NCBI GenBank assembly: GCA_019918135.1
Contig: WBZZ01001384.1
Coordinates: 162,501-226,500 of the forward strand
DNA from: Paulinella micropora
Lineage: Eukaryota; Cercozoa; Imbricatea; Euglyphida; Paulinellidae
Direction of reading: 5' to 3'
Length of the DNA stretch: 64,000 nt
The notes under the pieces were generated by a model, which saw only the letters and a program-made list of their open reading frames with translations, had not been told where the DNA came from and did not search any database. Below are positions 11,547 through 21,064 of the stretch, in pieces; the first letter of the stretch is position 1; the number at the start of each line of letters is the position of its first letter. Made by a program: the position numbers and the translations under genes.

Positions 11547-11877
11547 GCGTAGGGGGCCTGCTACGAAACCTGTTTTTGTGTCTTAGGCTAGGGGCACGCG
11601 AGAAGTAAGTCCTGGGCGCGGGAGAAAGCCACCAATTCCCGGGGGGTAAGGAGGGGGAGGGGGAGAGAGAGGAGCAGGGGGGGGGGGGGGGAATATTCCC
11701 CGAGGGAGCCACCGGAGGGGGAAGAGATAAAAGGGGGGGGGCGACAAGTTGTCCCCTAGAGGGATCGACCAAGGCTTGGTTGCGAGCTAAGATCACCAGA
11801 CATTCCGTGTGCAAGTGTTAAGACTTTGTCTAGATTTTTATTTTATTTAGTACAACAAAATCGTTCTTCTTTTGAGG
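11547..11877. other. Intergenic region between RING and Skp1 genes
   Basis: Contains a long G run at about 11678-11691 and purine-rich stretches; 11820-11860 is AT-rich (TTTTTATTTTATTTAG) and probably the 3' region of the Skp1 gene. No gene supported. Confidence 0.4.
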
Positions 11878-12483
11878 CTACGTTTGCTCTTGCTCGGCCC
11901 AGCGGTTCTCGGCGTTGACGGCCATTTCTTCTTCTGGAGTGAAATCGTTTTGGATGTTAAAGGTCTCGCGTATCTGTTCGGTTGTTTTGCCCTTGATCAT
12001 TGTCGCCACCTTGGCGCACGCCAGGTCGAGCAGAGGCTTGATGTCCATGTAGTTGGCGGCCAGGATCAAGTCAAAGAGAGTCTCCCGATCAACATCGACG
12101 AATTTCGCGTCCCAGTCGCCGACTATCTCTATCAGATTAGCACTCCTGAGCGGCTTTTCGATCTCCAGCGGCTTATCGTCAGCTACATGCCGCTGCAGGT
12201 ACTTGACCACAAGAGACAGGATGCCGCTCTTGACCTCTGGCAGAGGGATTATGGACTCTTCCTTGTCCCCCTCGACCATTGTTTTGATCAGCTCGGACAT
12301 TAGGGCCGCTTTCTTGGCAACTGGAAACAACTTTTTGTCTTGGGACTCTAGCTGCAAGTTTTCGTCGTCCTCTCCTTCGCCATCCAGCCCCGTGACGGCC
12401 GGCTTATTTTTCTTTTCCTCCTCCTCAAGCAGCGACTGAGACATCGTGACGGGAGTTCGGTCTGTCGGCCCGATAAAAGCCAA
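11878..12483 (-). CDS. SKP1: Skp1 homologue
   Basis: 201 aa. The C-terminal half is diagnostic of Skp1: LILAANYMDIKPLLDLAC, then KVATMIKGKTTEQIRETFNI and NDFTPEEE, ending in ENRWAEQ. The N-terminal BTB/POZ part is present but divergent (IPLPEVKSGILSLVVKYLQRH). Skp1 links F-box proteins to Cul1 in SCF ubiquitin ligases. Start is at 12483 or at the second Met (12444, MSQSLLEEE); there is an acidic insertion before the POZ fold. Looks whole. F-box and F-box/LRR genes in the same virus-like DNA (20167-20925, 45257-46771) would be natural partners. Confidence 0.92.
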   Translation of the reverse strand: MAFIGPTDRTPVTMSQSLLEEEEKKNKPAVTGLDGEGEDDENLQLESQDKKLFPVAKKAALMSELIKTMVEGDKEESIIPLPEVKSGILSLVVKYLQRHVADDKPLEIEKPLRSANLIEIVGDWDAKFVDVDRETLFDLILAANYMDIKPLLDLACAKVATMIKGKTTEQIRETFNIQNDFTPEEEMAVNAENRWAEQEQT

Positions 12484-12529
12484 ACAAAGATGTACTACAA
12501 AAAAAGGGTGCCGGGGAGAGAGATTGTGT

Positions 12530-12570
12530 GCGGGAGAGGGGGGGGGAGTGCTCCCCCCCCCCCCCCACTC
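12530..12570. terminator. G/C hairpin upstream of Skp1
   Basis: G run, GAGTGCTC centre, C run: a near-perfect palindrome in the divergent intergenic region 12484-12776. Further C and G runs at 12604-12690 fill the rest of this gap. Confidence 0.5.
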
Positions 12571-12776
12571 TCCTTTTCGGGGAGGAGGGAGGGGCGGGGT
12601 GCTACCCCCCCTTTTTTAGGAAGGATGGAAGAGAGCGTTCCCGAGAGGGATAGCCCCTCTTGTCCCCTACCTCCCTCCCTCCCTCCCCCCCCCCCTCCCC
12701 AAAGAGCTTTATCATACGTGTTTTATAAGAGATTCTAGGTTAGCTACAACTTACTCGCACACACCCACACGCTGAC

Positions 12777-14015
12777 ATGTTTCGACAGAAGAAACGCCTC
12801 TCAGTGAATTGCGCGATCCATTCCGGGCCTGCAGAAAGTAACCTGGACAAGGAGCTTTTCGGTGTAGGGGAATGGCAAGCCGTGTTCAACAAGAACCCGC
12901 CTGCGTGGGGGGACTCCGTGCAGGGGGTTTTTGCGACCGGAACAGCGGCAGTTACGGCAAATGGTTTTCTCAAAGAACTGAACAAACTCATGACATACGA
13001 AAGAATTCCAAGCAAAAAGCATCATCTGTGGAACTTGGAAGAAAAAGAACCAATATCAGGCCTTGGAAGGCAAGAATTTGTAAACATGGCTAACCCAAGC
13101 CTGATTCCTGAAAATAAGGACGGCAATTTGGACTTTTCTGTAGCAACCTGCCGCCAAGAAAAACTGGCAAAGCTCGTCCACCGGAAGGGCAAATGGGACT
13201 CTGCGGGCATTGCCGTGCATGTAGATTTTGTAATGCTCAAAAAAATGTTAACTTTATACAAAGCAAAGCCTGCAACAGAAGAAATCAACAATATTTTTTG
13301 GGAGGTAAGGGTCCGACTGCTGTTGCACAAAAAAACAAACGGATTTGTATCACCGGTGCTGCGCGCCTTTGTCTCCTACACTAAAGAAAATTACACTGAA
13401 AAAAAGGATCCCGTCTACTACATCTGCCTGCCCGTAGCAGGCGAAGACTTCTCCTTTTCTGATCCGGGTGTCGTGGAAAAGGTTCGCCAGCAATTTTTAC
13501 TAGACCTTGCCACAGAAAGAGACGTGTTGAGCAAAGAACACTTGCTTTATCTGGACACGCGCGGGCGCCGCTATGCGTACAACAAGGAGATACAAGCAAT
13601 CCGATGTGCAGACTGGGACTATACGCGCATGATCCACATCAAGCCTGTATGTGTCAATGCTAGAAGATCTGATCAAGTGCATCCTTTTCTGCAAAATTTG
13701 CAAAAATCACCAAGCAAAAATCCGAGTGTAAGCGAGGTAGTCAAGTTTACCAACGCAATCAGCTTCTACTGTGGCTGGTGGTTGGAGGAGGCAGAGGGAG
13801 ATGAGGAGGAGGAGGAGGAGGGCCGAAAGGAGAATGGGGGCTTCCTCTGGTTGCAGGTGGCCAAATCGTTGCAAAAAGAGGTTGTAAGCAAAGATAGCTC
13901 CGTGGGGAAAAGGAAGCCAGTATGTGCTTTATGGTGCGCAGACCTTCTGACGCAGGGCAGAGACAGTCCCTTCTTGGTTTGGTATCAGTATATGCAAGAA
14001 GGAGGCGCAGAGTGA
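12777..14015 (+). CDS. Hypothetical protein, 412 aa
   Basis: Open from ATG at 12777 to TGA. No family recognised. Mixed alpha/beta composition without membrane segments. Notable parts are a Trp-rich stretch (WQAVFNKNPPAWGDS), an acidic run (EEAEGDEEEEEEG) at about residues 340-352, and a C-terminal FLVWYQYMQEGG. A 91-codon frame starts 13 bases downstream in another frame and may be a separate gene or a related part. Divergent from Skp1. Confidence 0.65.
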   Translation: MFRQKKRLSVNCAIHSGPAESNLDKELFGVGEWQAVFNKNPPAWGDSVQGVFATGTAAVTANGFLKELNKLMTYERIPSKKHHLWNLEEKEPISGLGRQEFVNMANPSLIPENKDGNLDFSVATCRQEKLAKLVHRKGKWDSAGIAVHVDFVMLKKMLTLYKAKPATEEINNIFWEVRVRLLLHKKTNGFVSPVLRAFVSYTKENYTEKKDPVYYICLPVAGEDFSFSDPGVVEKVRQQFLLDLATERDVLSKEHLLYLDTRGRRYAYNKEIQAIRCADWDYTRMIHIKPVCVNARRSDQVHPFLQNLQKSPSKNPSVSEVVKFTNAISFYCGWWLEEAEGDEEEEEEGRKENGGFLWLQVAKSLQKEVVSKDSSVGKRKPVCALWCADLLTQGRDSPFLVWYQYMQEGGAE

Positions 14016-14027
14016 CCTGCGACAGAG

Positions 14028-14303
14028 TTGCACAACAAGAAAAATAGGTTTTTATTTCCCTACCTCTTCCGATACGGTCTTCTCGAAAAAGCAGGTGATT
14101 ATCCAGAGGGAAAGTACCAGCTGGCTTCTCCGCGCAGAATTGTGGGAGACAAGGACGTAACAAACAAAGTTTTATATAATTCTATCTTATGTACCCTCCC
14201 AGATGACCAAGTTGAAAGGCATAACGCTTTCTGCTACCTGGCAAAAGAGATGTGCGAGCTAGTGCTGAAGCACATGCAAAGAGAATGTAGTACAAGTGTC
14301 TGA
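14028..14303 (+). CDS. Small hypothetical protein, 91 aa
   Basis: Open frame directly after the 412-aa gene, convergent with the GTPase gene. Basic N-terminus; the C-terminal half is helical with Cys and His (NAFCYLAKEMCELVLKHMQREC). No family recognised. Given the 12-base spacing it could be a co-transcribed small gene or the distal part of its neighbour; the sequence alone does not decide. Confidence 0.45.
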   Translation: MHNKKNRFLFPYLFRYGLLEKAGDYPEGKYQLASPRRIVGDKDVTNKVLYNSILCTLPDDQVERHNAFCYLAKEMCELVLKHMQRECSTSV

Positions 14304-14336
14304 ACAGTAAAATAAGTGTTTTTAATTGATAAGGAC

Positions 14337-15101
14337 TTACAGGGCCGCGCAACAGCCGCCGAGGGCCGGCTCGGCGGGACACGCGAGCGATATAGGCGCG
14401 GGTCCCTCCCGCGCGGGGTCAGAGTACAGATCGCCCCAGAGTGCCCGGCGCCTGGCCACCGCCAGCGCGAGGTGCTCATCTAGCCTTTGTTGGAGTTCCT
14501 TGTAAGTACTGCGGACCGCGCTGGTACAACAATGATCTGCACAGGCCTGGTCTATAATGCTCTGGTACTGCGCGACGGCGGCCGGCGTGTCGGCGTGGGC
14601 AATGTCCTGCTTGCAGCCAACCAGCACCAGCTGGCAGTGCTCCGGAACTGCCAGTTGCGCCCTGCCGAGCCAGTGGCCAAGCGTGTCGGCTACGCTGGCG
14701 GGGTTGCTGCGATCATAACACACCAGCGCCACGTCGGCGTTCTTCCACAGGTTATGGACAATGTTCGAAAACCTTTCTTGCCCCGCCGTGTCCCAGATAC
14801 ACACCGAGTATTCTTGGCCATGGATCACCTTTTTCTGCAACAGCTTGAAGTCAACGCCCACAGTGGGCGGCCGCTGTGCCCCGGCCGCCGCGCCGACGAC
14901 GGCGGGCTTCTTGTTGTCTGTCAGCTTCTCCAACAGGCAGGTCTTGCCCGCGCCAGAGGGCCCCAAAAAAACAACCTTGAGCCTGGGCACGCCCACGCGA
15001 ACTCTGCCTTGCACCTGCCGGCCCCCCGACGCCCACGACAGCGGAGAGCCGCGCGCGGGGCTGATCGGGTCCTGCTTTTGCACAACCAGGGGCCGCCACA
15101 T
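14337..15101 (-). CDS. Ras/Rab-like small GTPase
   Basis: 254 aa with all G motifs: P-loop GPSGAGKT (47-54), switch-I Thr in PTVGVDF (80), DTAGQERF (104-111), a degenerate G4 CKQD (163-166, usually NKxD) and a weak G5 (TSAVR). The effector region is Rab-like. The last four residues, CAAL, form a CaaX box of the geranylgeranyl type, so membrane anchoring is expected. There is an extended basic N-terminus of about 40 residues. The altered G4 motif may change nucleotide specificity or affinity. Intronless and whole. Viral Rab-like GTPases are known in some giant viruses and could redirect vesicle traffic. Confidence 0.88.
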   Translation of the reverse strand: MWRPLVVQKQDPISPARGSPLSWASGGRQVQGRVRVGVPRLKVVFLGPSGAGKTCLLEKLTDNKKPAVVGAAAGAQRPPTVGVDFKLLQKKVIHGQEYSVCIWDTAGQERFSNIVHNLWKNADVALVCYDRSNPASVADTLGHWLGRAQLAVPEHCQLVLVGCKQDIAHADTPAAVAQYQSIIDQACADHCCTSAVRSTYKELQQRLDEHLALAVARRRALWGDLYSDPAREGPAPISLACPAEPALGGCCAAL

Positions 15102-15267
15102 TTTAAACCCGCCCCTCGCGGAGCAAGAGGGCGAGAGAGAGAGAAGAAGGAAGCAGCAACATACAAAAAAAAAGGGAGGGAGGGAGGAGGGAAGGAGGAG
15201 GTCGCGAGGGGCGGGAGAAGGGGGAGGAGAGAGGGGGGGGGGCTATGTCGGGGAACCTCAGTGGGGC
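15102..15267. other. Purine-rich spacer
   Basis: AG-rich low-complexity sequence with a G run at 15232-15242. No gene or motif recognised. Confidence 0.4.
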
Positions 15268-16425
15268 TCAAGTCCAGAAAGAAGCTGGGCCCAAGTAAAG
15301 GCCAATCAAGTCCGATATACAGGCCGGCCATCCTAGGTGCGAGACGGCCCAGGGAGCAAGTTCCTGACTGAACCAACGAGTTCGCCCATCGTCGAGTTCC
15401 TGCCAAGAAATATGATAGTCTCCTGGGCCCTCTTGAGGCCCCCGACATGGCCCCCTCAGCGCAAAGCCCTGGCGCTCCAACACGCAGCGCACGTAGGCGT
15501 AGGGTTGGGTGCCGAGCGCGTGCCGCTCGGCCAGGCTCTCCAACACACGGTCGTCGCGCGCGTCATTGGCATACGAAGCCACATTCCAGTCGGCATCCTC
15601 TCTCCGCCACCAAGCCAGGAGCTGTTCCGTGTACCTGTGTCGGTATAGCCGGAGGTACAGGCGCGTCCGCTGTCGTTCTAGAGTAAGCGCGTCTAAGAAC
15701 AAGGGAACGCGCGGCTGCTGCCGCAGAGAGCACCCGCTGGGTTGCAGCATAACCCATACCAGGTCGCCCTGCCGCGCGTACAAAAGCCGCAGCGCATCCG
15801 CGGCCCCGGCGGACTGGCGCGCCGCCAAATTTTGCTGGTACGTGTTCGCCGTGGCCTCAAAGCCCTGGTCAAGTATTGCCTGTGCGCGCGGCAGGTCCGC
15901 CGGCTTCGCCTCAAGGTACGCCTGCCGCAAGAACTGCCACTGGGCCGCTCGGCTCTTGTGCTGTGCGTAGTTGTTAGCCGACACGTGTAGCTTGCACAAA
16001 AGACGCGCCAGCACATTTGCGCTCTCCTGGCGCCAGTAGTACCGACCTCTTTGCTTGCTGCACAATCTGCGAGCCCCGTGAGGGTTGTTATTGAAAACGC
16101 ACCGGAGCTTCGCCAGGTCCAGGTCGTGTCCGCTGCCAGGCTCCCGAGCACAGGCCTGTGTGAGCAAGTCCTGCCGTATCTCTGCTAGCGGAGGCGGTGG
16201 GCAGTAAAGTCTAGTTAGCAACTCACTTCGCCGCTGTGCGTTTCCCAGGGCAAAACGGGGAACACAGTGCCCCGCACGGGGGGCAGCACTAGCAAGCGCT
16301 TGTGCGTTGCGGACGCTCGCGTCCTGTGTAGTTAGCCCGGCGTTCAAATCCCAGAGGATTTCAACGGGTGGTGGTAGCCCCGCTCGTATCTTACTCTCGT
16401 CGCTTTCTTGCTGTCTCCACGCCAT
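15268..16425 (-). CDS. Hypothetical protein, 385 aa
   Basis: I place the start at 16425 (MAWRQQESDESK) because the frame upstream is low-complexity intergenic sequence. Largely alpha-helical, Arg/Leu/Gln-rich, with repeated LLxRLY and RQxYLEAK-like helices and a Trp-rich C-terminus (ISWQELDDGRTRWFSQE). No catalytic motif and no family recognised. It lies downstream of and parallel to the 207-aa gene at 16449-17072, possibly as a two-gene unit. Confidence 0.6.
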   Translation of the reverse strand: MAWRQQESDESKIRAGLPPPVEILWDLNAGLTTQDASVRNAQALASAAPRAGHCVPRFALGNAQRRSELLTRLYCPPPPLAEIRQDLLTQACAREPGSGHDLDLAKLRCVFNNNPHGARRLCSKQRGRYYWRQESANVLARLLCKLHVSANNYAQHKSRAAQWQFLRQAYLEAKPADLPRAQAILDQGFEATANTYQQNLAARQSAGAADALRLLYARQGDLVWVMLQPSGCSLRQQPRVPLFLDALTLERQRTRLYLRLYRHRYTEQLLAWWRREDADWNVASYANDARDDRVLESLAERHALGTQPYAYVRCVLERQGFALRGPCRGPQEGPGDYHISWQELDDGRTRWFSQELAPWAVSHLGWPACISDLIGLYLGPASFWT

Positions 16426-16448
16426 GCCCTTTTTTTTTCGCTCGCTTG

Positions 16449-17072
16449 CTATAGGTGCGAAAAAAAGCAACAGAAAAAAAAACGAGAGAAAACAGGCGAG
16501 AGGAAAAAGAGAAAACACACCAACTGTAGCGAGGGGGGGGGGGGGGGCGGGAAAAGGGGGAAAGGGCACTCGCTTGTCCTCCGTGTCTCGTTGGGATAGT
16601 CGGCTATAAGCGCTGCGCCGGCCATGTACACATCGTCCAGCCACAGCCATGTGCGACATTTGACCTTCGGGCTGTGCCCGATGCGCCGCGTTAGCAGTCC
16701 CGTCCAGTTCGCGTGCCGCCGCCAGCCACGCACTCCACGGACTGCGTAGCAATAGACATCTTGTGCCCCGGGCACGTCGCGAAGGAGGCTGCCGAAAAGG
16801 CCTACCCTATCCCCTGGCGTCAACCAGAACGCCACAGGGGCTCTTTTCGCAACCAACCACCCGGGCTGCCAGAAAGTAAGCGCCCCAGAGGCCAAGAGCC
16901 GCTGTACCTCGGCATCCGCGTTCCACGGGGGGTTGCGCAGGGCCTCTAGCGCTACGGCCGATTCGTAGTTCCAGCCGTAGAAACCCGTCCAGCCCGGCAC
17001 CGACAGCGGGTCTTTTAAGCGCTGGTGCAACATACCCCCCAGCCGAGCCAAAGCGAGCCAGGCGCACCACAT
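16449..17072 (-). CDS. Hypothetical protein, about 207 aa
   Basis: Starts MWCAWLALARLGGMLHQRL. The first 165 residues have normal protein composition (AFWLTPGDRVGLFGSLLRD, TWLWLDDVYMAGAALIADYP). The last 40 are Pro/Phe/Leu low complexity encoded by a C/T-rich stretch, so the true C-terminus may differ. No family recognised. Divergent from the PARP gene across a G/C-rich spacer at 17073-17287. Confidence 0.5.
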   Translation of the reverse strand: MWCAWLALARLGGMLHQRLKDPLSVPGWTGFYGWNYESAVALEALRNPPWNADAEVQRLLASGALTFWQPGWLVAKRAPVAFWLTPGDRVGLFGSLLRDVPGAQDVYCYAVRGVRGWRRHANWTGLLTRRIGHSPKVKCRTWLWLDDVYMAGAALIADYPNETRRTSECPFPLFPPPPPPSLQLVCFLFFLSPVFSRFFFCCFFSHL

Positions 17073-17287
17073 TTCTTTTGTCTTAGAGGGAGAGGCGAAA
17101 GGCGGGGTTCATGTCTCACCCTCCTCCTTCTTTTCCCCTTCTTCCCTTCCACCCGCAGGAGGGGGAGGGGGAGGAGGAGGGGGGGAGAGGGGGGGGGGGG
17201 CGCCCCGCGGAATATGCACAGGAAAAGCTATATCCTCCTCTTTTTCCCCCTTGTCACTTTTTATTGAAACTAGTAGCACCTATAGTG

Positions 17288-18553
17288 ATGATGATGCAGT
17301 GGCCAGCGGGCCCGCTTTCGCGGTACCTAGATGCAGAGCTTACTAAGATTGATAGCAAGGTCTCTGCTTGCACCAAAGTAGTCCGAGCTGCACACGAGCG
17401 AGGCTGGCCCGTCTTTGTTCAGTTCTCTTGTGCCAGTAACCACAGCTTGTACAGGCGCTGGATGCCTGAGCTGACGGTAGTATTGTTTTTGCAGGGTGTA
17501 GGCCCTGTGCTAAACTTTTACTTTACACCGAGCCCGAACGCACAAGACGACCACGACAAGAAAGCAGGGCTCTTAATTATCAAGAAGTTTGTGTCGTGGT
17601 GGAAACCCCCCAACGGGAGGCTGCTGAACCTTAAGCTACAAGGCAAGCTCGACAGCCTGGCGCAGATAGTGGATTTTTGGTATAAACATTCCGTCTACTT
17701 CTGCCAGGAAATTCAGGCCAGACGCGACAAGGCGCTGGCGGCGGTCGCGGAGGGCCGAATACTAGCTCCGCACTGGTTCCTGCGCCTAGAAAACCAAAGT
17801 CTAAAGTTCTTGCCCGGCGGGATCGACCTCGCAATCGAGGCGGCTTACATGCAGTACCAACGGGAGCCTGGACGTTGGGCACGGCTGAAGTTTGAGCACG
17901 GCACAATGCGGGAGAGCTATGAGGTCAACTTTTCCCAGACAACGACGGAAGTATGCAGGCTAGCGACGGGGAAGCGGCTCAGGGCGGAGCGCCTCGTGCT
18001 AGAGCACGTGGATCCCCTAACGACGGGCTGCCCCTACTTGTCCCAGGCTGTTTCTGCAGGCCAAGAGGAGCAACAAATCCGCGCCGTGTTTGAAAGTACC
18101 ATGAGCCCTTTCGCCGCAATAGTGTCGATCCAAAAGCTGAACCACCCCAGCCTGGACATCTTGTTCCAGGCTACCAGAACGCTAATGGGAGAGCAAGGAC
18201 CTGTCCGAGAACTAGCAGTCTTTCACGGGACGCGCGACACATGCGTGGAGTCTATTGCTACCAACGGGCTAGCCACGAGGTTCTGCGTCCGCCAGAAGCT
18301 TGGCTGGGGCGTTTATTTCTCACCCCGGGCGTGCACGGCACATAGCTATACTTTCCCCGGCCACCGTGGCTACCACACCATGATCGCCTGCCGCCTGCTC
18401 GTGGGGCAGTGCGTAGTTAAACCCAACAACCAGCGGGGCGCCGTATTTCTGCCCGGCAGTCGTAGTCAGACCTATCAGACCTATGTAGACGCAGCAGAAA
18501 ATCCATGCACCTACGTTTCCACTCAGGACCACAAGCTATGCCTACACATGTAG
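17288..18553 (+). CDS. WWE-PARP ADP-ribosyltransferase
   Basis: 421 aa from the first of three consecutive ATGs (17288); longer upstream reading is G/C-run spacer. A WWE-like domain lies at about residues 165-235 (HWFLRLENQ ... YEVNFSQTT); WWE domains bind iso-ADP-ribose or ubiquitin-ligase partners. The C-terminus is a PARP catalytic fold: VFHGTRD (about 313-319), then GWGVYFSPRA followed by a conserved-type Ser/Tyr (about 338-352). The His and Tyr of the H-Y-E triad are present, but the third position near YVSTQDHKLC is not Glu. By analogy with PARP7/11/12 this predicts mono-ADP-ribosylation rather than polymer synthesis. Looks whole. Confidence 0.85.
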   Translation: MMMQWPAGPLSRYLDAELTKIDSKVSACTKVVRAAHERGWPVFVQFSCASNHSLYRRWMPELTVVLFLQGVGPVLNFYFTPSPNAQDDHDKKAGLLIIKKFVSWWKPPNGRLLNLKLQGKLDSLAQIVDFWYKHSVYFCQEIQARRDKALAAVAEGRILAPHWFLRLENQSLKFLPGGIDLAIEAAYMQYQREPGRWARLKFEHGTMRESYEVNFSQTTTEVCRLATGKRLRAERLVLEHVDPLTTGCPYLSQAVSAGQEEQQIRAVFESTMSPFAAIVSIQKLNHPSLDILFQATRTLMGEQGPVRELAVFHGTRDTCVESIATNGLATRFCVRQKLGWGVYFSPRACTAHSYTFPGHRGYHTMIACRLLVGQCVVKPNNQRGAVFLPGSRSQTYQTYVDAAENPCTYVSTQDHKLCLHM

Positions 18554-18716
18554 TTTGCTACCAGCTCCTAGACCTGGGGCCCGAGCTTTTTTAGGCTCGT
18601 CCCTAGCCCCAACTTTAGGCCTGCAAAATCTGCCCCCCATAGACACAAATTTAATAAAAAAAAAGCTCCGCAACAAAAGAAAAAAAAAAGATCTGACACT
18701 TGGCGCGGGCTTAAGC
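18554..18716. other. Convergent intergenic region
   Basis: Between the PARP and LRR stop codons. Contains TTTAATAAAAAAAAAG and ACACTTGGCGCGG, resembling parts of the dispersed repeat family seen at 56-60 kb. No gene. Confidence 0.4.
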
Positions 18717-19940
18717 CTAATTGTCTTGCGTGCCTAGAATCCCCTTGCATTGCGTGAGGTTCATTTCCTGTAGCCCCGTTAGTTTGGACAAGGTCGCAAG
18801 TGAGTCTTTAGTAAGCTCTTGACAATACGAAAGATCGACTTTTTGGAGGGTTGGTAGGCGCGTGATCAAGCCGTGCAGACCCGCGTCGGTGAGCGCAGGA
18901 CACCTGGAGAGATTCAAGGTGATCAGGCTAGTAGGTAGCTTTTGTTTCTTGGGCAATCGCGACGTTTCTTCGCCCGTAAGCAAAGAGCAACGCGACAGAT
19001 CAAGCTCCTCCAACTTTTGCAGGCAGTTTTGCGCCGACAGGTGGGGCCAGATCGCTTCTGTAAGCTTGAAGCAGCCCGAAAGGCTTAGGCGCCGCAGTCG
19101 AGGCAGCTGTGACGATAACGCCGCAACTCCGGCGTCTGTGATCCTGGAACAACATGTCAGGTCCAGCAGCGCGAGCTTGGGGAAATTCTGCTCCGCTAGG
19201 CGGGCCAGCACGCAATCCTCAATCCAGGGGCAATACGACAGATCTAGTTCTTGGAGCCGTGGATGGCCCGTTTGTACAAAAAGGACCATAGCTTGGCTTT
19301 CTAGACCAAAGCAACGCTGAAGTACTAAGCGTTCGAGTTGGGGAAGGTCGCCGAGCAGACTGATCAAACCCCCGCCTGTGATGACCGGGCAGGAGGAGCA
19401 GTCCAGCGTTTGGAGCTGAGGCACCAGGCGGCCCACGTGCAAAAGGCCCTTGTTCGTGACTTTGGCGCAGCCCGCCAAGACCAGTCGCTGAAGCCGCGGG
19501 AAGCTTTTCAACAGAGCAGCCAGCATGTTGTCTGTGAGCTGAGAGGAGCCTGATAAATCCAGCTCCTCGACGCGAAGAGCTGAGATAAACGCCGAAAAGG
19601 CAGAAAGGTCCGGGGAAGCCAACGACTTGCGCAGCAGAACCCTGCGGATAGGCACTCCGACCTGTGACCAAGCAGGACCGTATTCCAGGAGCAACTGCCG
19701 ATCCACCGCTTTGCCAAGATCAAGCTCAGACAGGTTGCCGCTTCGGCGGTGGTATTCCATGAAGTTTTCCATCGTGGTGGCGCCTGCTAGCACGCCAGCA
19801 ACCGAAAAAGGCCGAGAAGGGGCCGCCGCGGGCTGGGTGCGAGCATCTACGCAGCTGCTCTGGGCCTCTGGCTCAGAGGCCGGGGCAGGGGCAGGGGCAC
19901 GGGGTTTCTTGAGCTTACCAGCTCGCTGCCTTTTAGGCAT
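18717..19940 (-). CDS. Leucine-rich repeat (cysteine-containing subtype) protein
   Basis: 407 aa. After a basic, Pro/Ala-rich N-terminus come about ten repeats of the cysteine-containing LRR type (LQRLVLAGCAKVTNKGL, LALLDLTCCSRITDAGV, LQKVDLSYCQELTKDSL), as in AMN1, Rad7 and FBXL proteins. These usually form the substrate-binding arc of SCF ligases. No clear F-box is visible at the N-terminus, so it may act alone or as a decoy. Looks whole. A related F-box/LRR gene lies at 45257-46771. Confidence 0.85.
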   Translation of the reverse strand: MPKRQRAGKLKKPRAPAPAPASEPEAQSSCVDARTQPAAAPSRPFSVAGVLAGATTMENFMEYHRRSGNLSELDLGKAVDRQLLLEYGPAWSQVGVPIRRVLLRKSLASPDLSAFSAFISALRVEELDLSGSSQLTDNMLAALLKSFPRLQRLVLAGCAKVTNKGLLHVGRLVPQLQTLDCSSCPVITGGGLISLLGDLPQLERLVLQRCFGLESQAMVLFVQTGHPRLQELDLSYCPWIEDCVLARLAEQNFPKLALLDLTCCSRITDAGVAALSSQLPRLRRLSLSGCFKLTEAIWPHLSAQNCLQKLEELDLSRCSLLTGEETSRLPKKQKLPTSLITLNLSRCPALTDAGLHGLITRLPTLQKVDLSYCQELTKDSLATLSKLTGLQEMNLTQCKGILGTQDN

Positions 19941-19994
19941 TGGCTAAACAATTTGCGGATTGTGACCAAAGCAACGACGTTTCCAAGCTAGAGG

Positions 19995-20076
19995 TGCTCG
20001 GTTGAGGGGGGGGGGGGTGCCCCCCCCCCTGCATGCTAACCCGCCAGGGTGGTGGGGGGGGGCACCCCCCCCCTCG
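19995..20076. terminator. Two tandem G/C hairpins in a divergent promoter region
   Basis: 20006-20030 and 20051-20073: each a G run, a 2-3 base TGC/CA centre and a C run. They lie in the 226-bp gap between the LRR gene and the F-box gene. Confidence 0.55.
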
Positions 20077-20166
20077 TCCAACCTGACCTTTGTGACATCT
20101 TCCACCACTGTATCTCGTTTTTTGTTTTTTCCTTTGTTTGTTCCGATGTTTGAACACTAGCTAGCC

Positions 20167-20925
20167 ATGACAAGCGCTCCCATGAAGAAAAAGCCAAAGC
20201 TGGGGCACACGGGTCCCTTGGCGCATTTGACTGCACTGCCAGAGGAACTGCTGCGACATCTGTCCTCGTGGTCTCCGCCGTCCGTGGCTTTGCTGGGCAC
20301 GACCTGACAGTGTCGCAGCCTGAGCAAATATCTTCTCCCGTTGGCGACCGAAGCTCAGGAAGAACACCTTGCCAGTGTGCGCGGGCCGGTGGCCGACGCA
20401 ATCGAAGAGGTCGCCCTCAAGGGAGGTTACACCAAATTCTGCCTCTACGGCGCTACCTCGAACCAGTATTACGAAAATGAAGTTGATTATGATCTGGGTG
20501 GCTGCCTGAACCTCCACGCCGGCAAACGCTCCGGTTATGCTGAACGCATTGCGACGTCTTTAGAATTCTACTGGCACCACAGCCTCTCAACTGGAAAAAC
20601 CAAGATCCGACTCAGCTTGCGGAGCAACGACGTCAACGGTGAATGAGAGAAATGTGGCAGCTTGAATATTTCTGCGTGGTTACTCCTGAAAGGCGAGCTA
20701 TTCTACGTGCAGAGCCGCGCCGAAATCGAGGCCATGCTGAAGCGTATGATCTCGAAGCAAATGCTCAACTTGTTAGGAGATGCCTACATGAAGCATGACA
20801 CTTACGACAGTGGATCTATTTCCTGGATGGACCTGCTCGAGAAAGGTGTGGAGGGGACTGTTAAACCTCACTGGGTCTATCGGGATGGCGAGAAATTCTG
20901 TGAGGACTGCGAAGAGTTGGAATAG
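20167..20925 (+). pseudogene. F-box protein (fossil, about two breaks)
   Basis: Begins MTSAPMKKKPKLGHTG and then shows an F-box (LTALPEELLRHLSSWSPPS) at about residues 24-65. The remaining 190 residues form an unrecognised domain with aromatic and acidic content (YTKFCLYGATSNQYYEN; WVYRDGEKFCEDCEELE at the end). F-box proteins bring substrates to Skp1/Cul1. The gene looks broken about twice. It is divergent from the LRR gene and lies in the same segment as Skp1. Confidence 0.65.
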
Positions 20926-20965
20926 ACCGCGGCGCCCCTCCCCTCCTCCGTTCTTCTCCCTCTCC

Positions 20966-21045
20966 TAGTTCTCAGTGTCAGTGTCAAGCGTAAGACTTTA
21001 TCAAGTTTTAATTTTAAATAAACTTTTTTTTGCACTTTCTTGGCG
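20966..21045 (+). repeat. Dispersed repeat R1 copy
   Basis: CAGTGTCAAGCGTAAGAC, then TTTAATTTTAAATAAAC and GCACTTTCTTGGCGC: the full series of blocks of the R1 family found many times at 56-60 kb. Confidence 0.65.
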
Positions 21046-21064
21046 CTCCACTCCCCCCTGCGCC

